From: SZAS-79 sp031376265
Lineage (GTDB): Bacteria; Pseudomonadota; Gammaproteobacteria; Burkholderiales; SG8-39
NCBI GenBank assembly: GCA_031376265.1
Contig: JANMDK010000324.1
Span: 1 to 8,587 of the forward strand
DNA: 8,587 bases
Direction: 5' to 3'
Shown here: piece after piece, positions 1 to 6,286 of the stretch
How the letters are laid out: each line of letters starts with the position of its first letter
How positions within the stretch are numbered: the first letter of the stretch is position 1
Notes under the pieces: generated by a model
Database searches by the model: none
What the model was told of the DNA's origin: nothing
What the model saw: only the letters and a program-made list of their open reading frames with translations
Made by a program: the position numbers and the translations under genes

Positions 1-406
1 TCGGCGCGAAGTCGGGATGCGCCACCAGGACGAGCGGCACGATGAACAGGTTGGACGCCGCCACAAAATCCTTCAAAGGGTCGTATGGCAGGCTTGCGTA
101 GATGCCGGGGTTCACACCGAGCGTCCCGCTGGTGCCTACGACAATCGTGTAGCCGTCGGGGGCCGCCTGCTTGCCGGCCATGATTCCCGGAACCCCGCCG
201 CCGCCGGCACGGTTCTCCACCACGAGGGGCTGACCCCAGAGTTGCGAAAGCCGCTCGGCCGCTATGCGCGAGAAGATGTCCGCCGCTTGCCCTGGTGGAA
301 ACGGAACGATCACGCGTACTGCCTTGGAGGGAAAGCCCTGCGCAACCGCCCCCTGGGCAACCACACCCAGGAGTGCGCCAAACAGGCAATGAAGAAGATC
401 TCGCAT
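1..406 (-). CDS. Bug/TctC-family tripartite tricarboxylate transporter substrate-binding protein, 3' end cut by window edge
   Basis: Periplasmic solute-binding protein of the tripartite tricarboxylate transporter (TTT) type, expected to capture a carboxylate or similar small organic acid; the ligand cannot be read from sequence. The first 135 residues are visible: a signal peptide (about residues 1-23, hydrophobic stretch ending AVAQG), then the family's first strand and ligand loop (VRVIVPFPPGQAADIFSR, residues 30-47), VVENRAGGGG (62-71), PDGYT (83-87) and YDPLKDF (108-114). Full members are about 320 residues, so a bit over half lies outside the window. The start at 406 is supported by AGGAGA (414-419) 7 nt upstream. 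No TctA/TctB membrane genes are visible, which is usual for this expanded family. It follows the dehydrogenase after a 175-bp gap holding a candidate promoter and palindrome, so it is probably separately controlled. Confidence 0.93.
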   Translation of the reverse strand, partial: MRDLLHCLFGALLGVVAQGAVAQGFPSKAVRVIVPFPPGQAADIFSRIAAERLSQLWGQPLVVENRAGGGGVPGIMAGKQAAPDGYTIVVGTSGTLGVNPGIYASLPYDPLKDFVAASNLFIVPLVLVAHPDFAP

Positions 407-502
407 GGACGGTTCTCCTAATAAAGCCAATGGACCGGGGGCGGAGGCGGATTCGACCGCCTCGAGGCCGCCCGATGCCGTCTTTTGCGCCTCTTGGGTA
501 AA

Positions 503-556
503 TGTCGAATCCATTAACATATTCGACAATGTATGCGTTAATTTCGCCCCGGTCAA
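503..556 (-). promoter_or_regulatory. Candidate promoter with palindromic operator upstream of the 1-406 Bug/TctC gene
   Basis: Seen on the minus strand: a -35-like TTGACC (556-551), a 17-nt spacer, and a -10-like TACATT (533-528). Immediately downstream lies a perfect 8-bp inverted repeat, TGTCGAAT at 503-510 and ATTCGACA at 521-528, with a 10-nt AT-rich centre. The right arm touches the -10 and the palindrome covers the expected transcription start, the classic position for a repressor site. It leaves a leader of about 110 nt before the ATG at 406. The regulator is unknown; GntR- or LysR-type regulators are common for such transporter genes, but neither is encoded in the window. The rest of the 407-581 gap shows nothing else I can support. 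Confidence 0.55.
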
Positions 557-581
557 TTCCGCCGCTGCGACCTGCTTCGAA

Positions 582-1631
582 CTAGAGCGCCCGCTTCACC
601 GCATTCGTCACCGCGCGCGTATCGTGCACGCCGCCGAGGTCCGGCGTGAAGACCTGCTCCTCGCAGGTGCGCTCGATGGCCTTCATCAGGCGCGCAGCTG
701 CGCTTAGTTCGCCCAGGTGCTCGAGCATCATGGCCGCGGTCCAGAACGTCGCAATCGGATTCGCCACACCTTTGCCGGTGATGTCGAAGGCGGAGCCGTG
801 GATCGGCTCGAACATCGAGGGAAACGTGCGCTCCGGATTGAGGTTCGCGGTCGGCGCAATGCCGAGCGACCCCGAGAGCGCGGCCGCGAGGTCCGAGAGG
901 ATGTCCGCATGCAGGTTCGAGGCCACGATGACGTCGAGGCTCGCGGGCTTGAGCACCATCACGGTGGTCATGGCGTCGACCAGCACGCGCTGGGTCTGCA
1001 CCTCGGGATAGTTCTTGGCCACCTCGTAGAAGATCTCGTCCCAGAGCACCATGCCGTGGCGCTGTGCGTTGGACTTGGTGACCAGGGTCAGGTGCTTTTT
1101 CTTCCGCTTCTTCGCAAGCTCGAACGCGAAGCGATGGATCCGCTCGCAGCCGCTGCGCGTAAAGACCGAGGTCTCGGTCGCGAGCTCGTCGGGCAGTCCC
1201 GTGTGCACGCGGCCGCCCGAGCCGGAGTACTCGCCCTCCGAGTTCTCCCGGATGATGACCCAGTCGATGTCTTCGCCCTTCGCGAGCGGGCTCGTGACGC
1301 CGGGCAGCACGCGCGTCGGGCGCACGTTGGCGTATTGGTCGAAGCCCTGGCAGATCGGCAGGCGCAGGCCCCAGAGCGACACATGGTCCGGCACGTCCGG
1401 CGCGCCGACCGCGCCGAAGAGGATCGCATCGAATGTCTTCAGCTTCGCGAGGCCGCCCTCGGGGATATAGGCGCCGGTCTTCTTGTAGCGCTCCGAGCCC
1501 CAGTCGAAGGGCTCGAATTGCATCTCGAAACCTTCCTTGCCGGCAAGCGCGGCGAGCACGTCCATGCCGGCGGGGATCACCTCGTTGCCGATGCCATCCC
1601 CGGAGATGGCCGCGATGCGGTACGTCTTCAT
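582..1631 (-). CDS. Tartrate / D-malate dehydrogenase-type decarboxylating dehydrogenase (isocitrate/isopropylmalate DH superfamily)
   Basis: A 349-residue cytosolic beta-hydroxyacid oxidative decarboxylase. The nearest relatives I recognise are D-malate dehydrogenase (DmlA) and tartrate dehydrogenase (TtuC), which oxidise D-malate or tartrate with NAD+ and need Mg2+/Mn2+ and K+. Visible landmarks are GDGIG (11-15), the substrate segment FDQYANVRPTR (97-107), IREN (127-130), catalytic Lys186 in TKSN, Asp219 in VDA, the metal-binding NLHADILSD (239-247, Asp243 and Asp247), GIAPTANLNPE (257-267) and EPIHGSAFDI (275-284), whose Asp283 fits NAD rather than NADP use. Length is normal and nothing is missing. 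The ATG at 1631 directly follows the TAG of the upstream Bug/TctC gene, so the two are almost certainly co-transcribed and perhaps translationally coupled. The pair suggests import and oxidation of a hydroxy-dicarboxylate. D-malate versus tartrate cannot be decided from sequence, so no symbol is given. Confidence 0.92.
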   Translation of the reverse strand: MKTYRIAAISGDGIGNEVIPAGMDVLAALAGKEGFEMQFEPFDWGSERYKKTGAYIPEGGLAKLKTFDAILFGAVGAPDVPDHVSLWGLRLPICQGFDQYANVRPTRVLPGVTSPLAKGEDIDWVIIRENSEGEYSGSGGRVHTGLPDELATETSVFTRSGCERIHRFAFELAKKRKKKHLTLVTKSNAQRHGMVLWDEIFYEVAKNYPEVQTQRVLVDAMTTVMVLKPASLDVIVASNLHADILSDLAAALSGSLGIAPTANLNPERTFPSMFEPIHGSAFDITGKGVANPIATFWTAAMMLEHLGELSAAARLMKAIERTCEEQVFTPDLGGVHDTRAVTNAVKRAL

Positions 1632-2585
1632 CTATTTTTTCCCCAGCCCCAGGCGCGCGGCGCCTTCGGTGTAGAGCTTGACCTTTTCTTTCATGAACGG
1701 GTCCATCTCTTCCATGCCGACGTTGACCAGCTCAAAGCCGCTCTTGGCCGCGAGCTCTTTCATTTCAGGATCGTTGTTCAGCGCGCGCCAGAGGTCGGAG
1801 AGGCGCTTCTTCTCGGCGAGCGGGGTGGATTTCGGCACGCCGATGCCGCGATACGCGCCGTCGACCCAGTCGACGCCGAGCTCCTTGAAGGTGGGCACGT
1901 CCGGCAGCAACGGGTGGCGCTTGTCCATCGCAATCGCAAGCGCGCGCACCTTGCCCTTGTTGTTGATCGCGAAAGCCGAGTACGACATCGCGCCGCTGAC
2001 GTGGCCGCCGATCACCGCCGTGGTCATGTCGCCGGTGCCCTTGAACGGCACGTAGGTGGTCTTGAAGCCGAACGCGGCGTTCATTCGCTCGTGCGCCGCG
2101 TGGTTGGCCGAATTGAGGCCCGAGCCGCCGAGCGAGAGCTTGCCCGGCTGCGCCTTGGCCGCCTTGACGAAATCGGCGAAAGACTTGATCGGGCTCGAGT
2201 CCTGCACCACCAGCGCATCCGGCGTGTAGTGGAACCAGAACACCGGCGTCACGTCGGCGGTCTGGTACTGCACCTGGCCCTCGATCGGCTGGAACACGAT
2301 GTGCGGCAGGTTGACGCCGAAAACGTGGGTGCCGTCGCCCGCGCTCTGGTTCATCTGCGACCACAGGAGGCCGCCGCCTGCGCCGGGCTTGTACTGGATG
2401 ATCGTTTCGATCGCGGGACACTTTTTCTTCAGCACGATCTGCTGGTGGCGGGCCGAAAGGTCCGATTCGCCGCCGGCGGGGAAGGCCTGCCAGTAGTTGA
2501 TGCTCTTGTCGGGGCAGGGCTGCGCCTGCACCAGCGAGGGAATAAGGAAAAAAGCAAAACAGGCTGCTGAAACGAGCACTCTCAT
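1632..2585 (-). CDS. Bug/TctC-family solute-binding protein, co-transcribed with the dehydrogenase
   Basis: A 317-residue periplasmic binding protein with a signal peptide (residues 1-21, cleavage after LVQA). Family landmarks are the first strand and loop NYWQAFPAGGESDLSARHQQ (30-49), the Gly-rich YKPGAGGG segment, the mid-protein GGSGLNSANHAAHERM region, YVPFKGTGDM, and the LLPDVPTFKELG segment near the hinge return. Two cysteines of the mature protein, Cys24 and Cys56, lie in the N-terminal lobe and could form a disulfide; this is not a general feature of the family. An in-frame opening extends upstream to 2702, but the start at 2585 is chosen because AAAGGAGG (2591-2598) lies 5 nt from this ATG and a clean signal peptide follows. 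It is the first gene of a minus-strand operon whose second gene starts at the very next base. The ligand is probably the dehydrogenase's substrate or a related diacid (inference). Confidence 0.93.
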   Translation of the reverse strand: MRVLVSAACFAFFLIPSLVQAQPCPDKSINYWQAFPAGGESDLSARHQQIVLKKKCPAIETIIQYKPGAGGGLLWSQMNQSAGDGTHVFGVNLPHIVFQPIEGQVQYQTADVTPVFWFHYTPDALVVQDSSPIKSFADFVKAAKAQPGKLSLGGSGLNSANHAAHERMNAAFGFKTTYVPFKGTGDMTTAVIGGHVSGAMSYSAFAINNKGKVRALAIAMDKRHPLLPDVPTFKELGVDWVDGAYRGIGVPKSTPLAEKKRLSDLWRALNNDPEMKELAAKSGFELVNVGMEEMDPFMKEKVKLYTEGAARLGLGKK

Positions 2586-2716
2586 GGCGTCCTCCTTTGG
2601 ACTTGAAACGAACGGTCTTCCGCCGCTCGGGGCCGCCATTCTGACATCGGCAGCCAGCAAACGCTCCGGGTTCGGGCGTAAACTTTCCTCGTCGGAATCC
2701 ATTGGGGAGAGTGGCC
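2586..2716. promoter_or_regulatory. Divergent intergenic region between Bug/TctC operon and hydrolase
   Basis: This 131-bp gap must hold the promoters for both the leftward Bug/dehydrogenase operon and the rightward hydrolase. Both ribosome binding sites are clear: AAAGGAGG at 2591-2598 (minus) and GGGGAGAG at 2704-2711 (plus). A weak -10-like TAAACT (2679-2684) faces the hydrolase but has no convincing -35. I see no palindrome. Confidence 0.35.
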
Positions 2717-3646
2717 ATGAAATCGATCGTCATGCTGTCGCTGGCAATTGTTTCGATCTGCTGCGTCGCCGCCCGCGCGCAGGACTCCGGCGTCATTTCA
2801 TTAACTACCGCCGGCAGCCTGCAACGTGGTTCGACCACCGAGCCGTTCGTCGTCGTGGGCACTGCCCTGCAGCTTTCGGGCGAGCTGCTGTTTCCTCAAG
2901 GGGCCGGGCCTTTCCCCGCGGTCGTGCTTGCGCACGGCTGCGCGGGTAACCGCTTCGTCGAGCCCGTGTGGGGCCCCTACCTGCGCAGCGCGGGCTATGC
3001 CACGTTCAACATCGATAGCCTCGGCGGACGCAGCCTCTCCGAGGCCTGCACCAATCCGAACGCGCTTTCGCCGCTCCAGCGCCTGGCCGACGTCTACGGC
3101 GCGCTGCGCTTGCTGGCGGCGCACCCGAAAGTGGACGCGAAGCGCGTGGCGCTCATGGGTTTTTCGCACGGGGGCATCGTCACCATGCTCGCGTCGACGG
3201 CCTGGGCGAAGGACGCCTTCGCGCCGGCAGGCCTGCCCGCCTTTCGCGCCTTCCTCCCCTTCTACCCTTACTGCAACGTCGTCTTCCCCGAGCGGGACCG
3301 GGTCTCGGCGCCGGTGCGGATCCATACCGGCGGTGCGGACGACTGGACCCCGGCCAAGCCGTGCGCGGAGCTGGCCGCGTCGCTGAAGGCCGCCGGCCAG
3401 GACGTCGCGATCACTGTGTATCCCGATGCCTTCCATTCTTTCGACCAGGCCAGAACCACGACCTACCTGCCGGCTGTTTTTAACGCGGCCGATTGCTTTC
3501 CGAGAGCGCCAAGCATCCTCGGGCCGGTGGACCCCGGGAGCATGGCGAGCTGCGTCAAGAAAGGCGCGACCGTCGGCAACAGCCCGTCCGCCACCGAGCA
3601 GGCGCAGAAGGCCGTGCGGGTGCAGCTCGATGAGCTGATGCGGTAG
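2717..3646 (+). CDS. Secreted dienelactone-hydrolase-like alpha/beta hydrolase
   Basis: A 309-residue alpha/beta hydrolase with a signal peptide (residues 1-21, ending AARA), so probably periplasmic. Visible parts are the oxyanion-loop motif VLAHGCAGN (70-78), the nucleophile elbow GFSHGG (148-153, Ser150), an acid candidate in GGADDWTP (Asp208/Asp209), and His240 in DAFHSFD. The order and spacing match the dienelactone hydrolase family, but the nucleophile is Ser instead of the Cys of classical dienelactone hydrolase, so an esterase or related hydrolase of unknown substrate is the safer call. Several cysteines (75, 111, 186, 216) suit an exported, possibly disulfide-bonded enzyme. The start at ATG 2717 is preferred over a TTG at 2702 because GGGGAGAG (2704-2711) sits about 5 nt before it and the signal peptide begins there. 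It is a single-gene unit, divergent from the Bug operon, ending before a strong hairpin. Confidence 0.9.
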   Translation: MKSIVMLSLAIVSICCVAARAQDSGVISLTTAGSLQRGSTTEPFVVVGTALQLSGELLFPQGAGPFPAVVLAHGCAGNRFVEPVWGPYLRSAGYATFNIDSLGGRSLSEACTNPNALSPLQRLADVYGALRLLAAHPKVDAKRVALMGFSHGGIVTMLASTAWAKDAFAPAGLPAFRAFLPFYPYCNVVFPERDRVSAPVRIHTGGADDWTPAKPCAELAASLKAAGQDVAITVYPDAFHSFDQARTTTYLPAVFNAADCFPRAPSILGPVDPGSMASCVKKGATVGNSPSATEQAQKAVRVQLDELMR

Positions 3647-3695
3647 GAGAATGTACCTGTACCGATACACCAACTGCCCGAAGAGCTAAGCGGCA

Positions 3696-3731
3696 GGCCG
3701 ATCTTCGAAAGTGAATGTCGAAGAATCGGCC
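3696..3731. terminator. Strong hairpin between convergent genes, candidate bidirectional terminator
   Basis: Left arm GGCCGATCTTCGA (3696-3708) pairs with TCGAAGAATCGGCC (3718-3731) with one bulged base, leaving a 9-nt loop. It lies 50 bp after the hydrolase stop and 13 bp beyond the stop of the convergent SRPBCC remnant, the expected place for a shared terminator. There is no clear T-run on either side, so intrinsic termination is uncertain; it may act as an mRNA 3'-end stabilising stem. Confidence 0.6.
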
Positions 3732-3744
3732 TCCGCGCCCCTGG

Positions 3745-4155
3745 TTAAGCCCGCGCGGCGTACGCCACCGCAAGTTCGTCGTGCGTAGTCCAGAACGGGC
3801 GCGGCGCGATGCCGCTGAGCACGTCGGCGAGGATGCCGGTGTGCACGTCCCAGCCCGCGGTCACGCTCTTCGCCACGTCGGGCGTCAGGCGGCGGTGGAG
3901 GATGGTGAGCAGCACCTCCTTGCCTTTGGGCGACAGCTCGTAGGTGACCTCCGTCTCGTTGTCGCCCCAGAGCCAGGTGTAGGCCAGCACGCGGTTCGGC
4001 TCGAGGCGCGTGATCACACCCTCGAAGGTGTGGACGCCGGTGCCCGGGTGCTTGGCGAGGCCCGCCTCGTCGTTCGGCAGCTTGCTGTTGTCGAACTCGA
4101 GGCACACCTGGCCGCCGACGCGCAGGTCGAACTCGCCGGCCGCGAGCCCCCCCTT
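3745..4155 (-). pseudogene. 5'-truncated SRPBCC / AHSA1-type protein
   Basis: The reading frame is open from 4155 to the TAA at 3745 and encodes the C-terminal three quarters of a START-like SRPBCC (AHSA1/YndB type) domain. Recognisable segments are AAGEFDLRVGGQVCLEFDNS at the start, then TFEGVITRLEPNRVLAYTW, GDNETEVTYELSPKGKEVLL, LTILHRRL and GWDVHTGILADVLSG with PRPFWTTHDELAVAY at the end. Family members are about 160 residues and begin with a strand-helix unit of roughly 45 residues that is absent here. An in-frame TAA (4158-4156) lies immediately upstream, and neither other minus-strand frame upstream of 4155 encodes the missing part, so this is a real truncation and not a simple frameshift. 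A GTG at 4107 could start a 120-residue product, but with no visible Shine-Dalgarno and an incomplete fold. A 7-G run marks the break. Confidence 0.75.
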
Positions 4156-4225
4156 TTAAGTTCGCAACCGCACTGAATGAGACCGCGGGGCTTGGCACAG
4201 TGGCGTCTACCAAGGAGGGCATCCC

Positions 4226-4588
4226 ATGTCCATGAATCGTTTCCTGTCCGGCGCCGTCGCACTCCTGATCTGCTCGACGCCCGCCTTTGCCGCCAAGATT
4301 TCCGAGGCGCAAGCCACTTACAACCGCGATCGCGCCGAGTGCATGAAGAGCGACGTCGGCGACCGCCAGGCTTGCCTGCGCGAAGCCGGCGCTGCCCTGC
4401 AGGAAGCCAAGCGCGGCGGGCTCACCAGCTCGGCCGAGCTCGAGAAGAACCGGCTCGCCCGGTGCGACAGCCAGCCGGCGAAGGATCGCGACGAGTGCGT
4501 TCGCCGCATGAACGAAGGCACGACGAGCGGGAGCGTGAAGGAAGGCGCGGTAGTGCGGGAGTTGCGGACGGTGGTGCCCGCGAAGTAG
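4226..4588 (+). CDS. Small secreted hypothetical protein, Cys- and charge-rich
   Basis: A 120-residue protein of unknown function. It has a signal peptide (residues 1-22, hydrophobic core GAVALLICSTPAFA) and a mature part rich in Arg, Glu, Ala and Cys. Four cysteines fall in two similar short repeats, (R)DRAECMKSDVGDRQACLREA and ARCDSQPAKDRDECVRRMNE, each with Cys-x8-9-Cys and DR before the second Cys, suggesting two disulfide-linked helical hairpins in the periplasm. Small proteins of this pattern occur in Burkholderiales, without an assigned role as far as I know. The start at 4226 has AAGGAGG (4213-4219) 6 nt upstream; a second ATG at 4232 is less well spaced. It appears intact although the genes on both sides are broken, and its TAG is followed in the same frame by the Bug/TctC remnant. 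Confidence 0.8.
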   Translation: MSMNRFLSGAVALLICSTPAFAAKISEAQATYNRDRAECMKSDVGDRQACLREAGAALQEAKRGGLTSSAELEKNRLARCDSQPAKDRDECVRRMNEGTTSGSVKEGAVVRELRTVVPAK

Positions 4589-5068
4589 CCGCACAGCGCC
4601 ATCTATGCCGAGCGGCTCGCGAAGTCCGCGGGCGTGAGCTTCAACATGGTGCCTTTCAAGGGCGGCGCCGAGAGCGTCCAGGCGCCGATCGGCCGGCACC
4701 TGGACGTCTACGGCGATCCCGGATTCGGGCCGCAGGTGCAGGGTGGGAAGGTGTGGCTGCTCGGGGTGTTTACTTCAGCGCGGTTGAAGCGCTTTCCGAA
4801 CGTGCCTACGGTTCGGGAGCTGGGTCACGACTTCGTGATCGAGTCGCCGGTCGGGCTCGTCGCCCCTCGCGGGCTCGATCCTCGGATCGCCGCTCGGTTG
4901 CAGGGGGCGTTCATGAAGGCGGCGGGGGATGCGGAGTATTTAAAGCAGCTGGACAACTTCGACATGCAGGCGAGCGTGATGCCGGGGGAGGCGTACCTGG
5001 GGTATGCGCGGGGGCAGTTCGAGAGGGAGAGGAGGATGCTCGCGGAGAGTGGGTTCAAGCCGGAGTGA
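4589..5068 (+). pseudogene. C-terminal half of a third Bug/TctC binding protein
   Basis: Directly after the TAG of the small secreted-protein gene the same frame reads PHSAIYAERLAKSAGVSFNM, VPFKGGAESVQAPIGRHLDV, then FPNVPTVRELG, GLVAPRGLDPRIAARLQGAF, and ends FERERRMLAESGFKPE. This is the second half of a Bug/TctC protein (about 159 residues of some 320), starting at the conserved SPH-x-A helix next to the ligand pocket. The signal peptide and the N-terminal ligand loops are missing. A GTG at 4634 could formally start a 144-residue product, but there is no Shine-Dalgarno or signal peptide, so it should not be exported or functional. The sequence is otherwise undamaged, suggesting a recent truncation. 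A stop-codon readthrough product of the upstream gene is formally possible but unlikely. Confidence 0.8.
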
Positions 5069-5071
5069 GGG

Positions 5072-5137
5072 TGCGGAGATTGTCCTCCCTATTCTCCGCA
5101 TAAAGCGCGTAGAATATCTGGCCACATGCGGAGATTG
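5072..5137. promoter_or_regulatory. Inverted and direct repeats in front of the Fic gene, candidate operator
   Basis: TGCGGAGA (5072-5079) and TCTCCGCA (5093-5100) form a perfect 8-bp inverted repeat with 13 nt between arms. An 11-bp direct copy, TGCGGAGATTG, recurs at 5072-5082 and 5127-5137. All three copies lie within 100 bp upstream of the Fic start at 5171. The Fic protein has a C-terminal winged helix, so autoregulation at these repeats is a reasonable inference. No convincing -35/-10 pair was found; TAGAAT at 5110-5115 is a weak -10 candidate. Confidence 0.5.
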
Positions 5138-5170
5138 CCGCTTGGATCGCCGCACGGCCTGCGCACAATC

Positions 5171-6286
5171 ATGCCCGCCACCTACATTCACGAACTCAAG
5201 GACTGGCCCAGGTTCCTGTGGGACAAGGAAGCGCTGGCCGTGCGCCTGTCCGAAGTCCGCCTGCGCCAGGGACGCCTGATCGGGCGCATGGAATCGCTCG
5301 GATTCCAGGTCCGCTCGGAAGCGGTACTCCGGTCCCTCACCGAGGAAGTCCTCAAGTCGAGCGAAATCGAAGGGGAGATCCTGGACAAGGCCCAGGTCCG
5401 GTCCTCCGTTGCACGAAGGCTCGGCATGGACATCGTCTCGGCCCTGCCCGCCGACCGGAACGTCGAAGGCGTGGTCGAAATGACGCTGGATGCCGCGCGC
5501 AACTACGCCCGGCCCCTGACCACCGGGAGGCTGCACGGCTGGCACGCGGCCCTGTTTCCCACGGGACGCAGCGGCCTGCATCGCATCACCGTGGGCGCAT
5601 GGCGTCCGCCTCGAACCGACCCCATGCGGGTCGTTTCGGGCCCGGCGGGCCGCGAGCGCGTTCATTTCGAGGCGCCCGCCGCGAACAGGCTGGCGAAAGA
5701 GATGCGCGCGTTCCTCGCCTGGTTCAACGGCCGCGACCCGCTCGACGAGTTGCTGAGGGCCGCGATCGCGCATCTCTGGTTCGTGACCATCCACCCCTTC
5801 GAGGACGGCAACGGCCGGATCGCGCGTGCGATCGCCGACCTGTCGCTCGCCCGCTCGGAGATGAGCCCGCAGCGTTTCTACAGCATGTCCTCGCAAATAC
5901 GGGTCGAGCGCAGCGCCTATTACGGCATCCTGGAGAAAACGCAGAAGGGCGGGATGGACATCACCGGGTGGCTTGAATGGTTCCTGGGGTGTCTCGAACG
6001 CGCTTTCGACGGGTCGCAAGGCATCCTCGGGAGCGTCCTCGCGAAGTCCCGTTTCTGGGAGGCGCACGCGGGCGAACGGTTCAACGAGCGGCAGACGAAG
6101 GTGTTGAACCTGCTATTCGACGGCTTCGAGGGCAAGCTCACTTCGTCGAAGTGGGCGGCAATCGGGAAATGCTCGCAGGATACGGCTTCGCGGGATATCG
6201 ACGACCTGGTGAAGCGCGGGGTCCTGGTGAGGGATGCTGCCGGGGGGCGCAGCACGAGTTATTCGCTTGTCGAGGCAGGCCGCTAA
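5171..6286 (+). CDS. Fic family protein (DUF4172-Fic-winged helix), class II self-inhibited AMP-transferase
   Basis: A 371-residue cytosolic Fic protein, expected to transfer AMP from ATP onto a target protein. Domain order: an N-terminal DUF4172-like helical part (1-90), the Fic core (about 100-280), and a winged-helix domain (about 305-368). The catalytic motif HPFEDGNGRIAR (208-219) is complete, with His208, and a flap-like segment lies at 141-170. The inhibitory helix motif (S/T)xxxE(G/N) is present as SSEIEG (63-68, Glu67), so activity should be self-restrained without a separate antitoxin. The start at 5171 is chosen because the family begins near the TYIHELKDWPRF segment; an ATG at 5126 would add 15 residues unlike the family and overlap the repeat. 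Neither start has a clear Shine-Dalgarno. Its TAA overlaps the stop of the convergent XRE gene by 4 bp. It looks intact. Confidence 0.92.
   Translation: MPATYIHELKDWPRFLWDKEALAVRLSEVRLRQGRLIGRMESLGFQVRSEAVLRSLTEEVLKSSEIEGEILDKAQVRSSVARRLGMDIVSALPADRNVEGVVEMTLDAARNYARPLTTGRLHGWHAALFPTGRSGLHRITVGAWRPPRTDPMRVVSGPAGRERVHFEAPAANRLAKEMRAFLAWFNGRDPLDELLRAAIAHLWFVTIHPFEDGNGRIARAIADLSLARSEMSPQRFYSMSSQIRVERSAYYGILEKTQKGGMDITGWLEWFLGCLERAFDGSQGILGSVLAKSRFWEAHAGERFNERQTKVLNLLFDGFEGKLTSSKWAAIGKCSQDTASRDIDDLVKRGVLVRDAAGGRSTSYSLVEAGR

Noticed and set aside
717..2570. Long open frame on the plus strand (617 codons) opposite the dehydrogenase and Bug genes
   Set aside because: It is the antisense shadow of two clear minus-strand genes in GC-rich DNA; the translation is Arg/His-rich with no family features and no ribosome site.
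4107..4155. A frameshift in the 7-G run as the cause of the SRPBCC truncation
   Set aside because: I translated the other minus-strand frames upstream of 4155 and found no missing N-terminal SRPBCC sequence, so a frameshift alone does not explain it.
2801..4699. Long minus-strand open frames opposite the hydrolase and across 3686-4699
   Set aside because: Low-complexity Arg/Gly/Ala translations opposite or out of frame with well-supported genes; a GC-skewed codon artefact.
5126..5170. Upstream ATG start for the Fic protein
   Set aside because: It would add residues unlike the family and begin inside the TGCGGAGA repeat; the start at 5171 matches the family's N-terminus. Not excluded, since neither has a good Shine-Dalgarno.
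4940..6067. A 375-codon minus-strand frame opposite the Fic gene
   Set aside because: Fic is certain from its motifs; the opposite frame has no recognisable domain.
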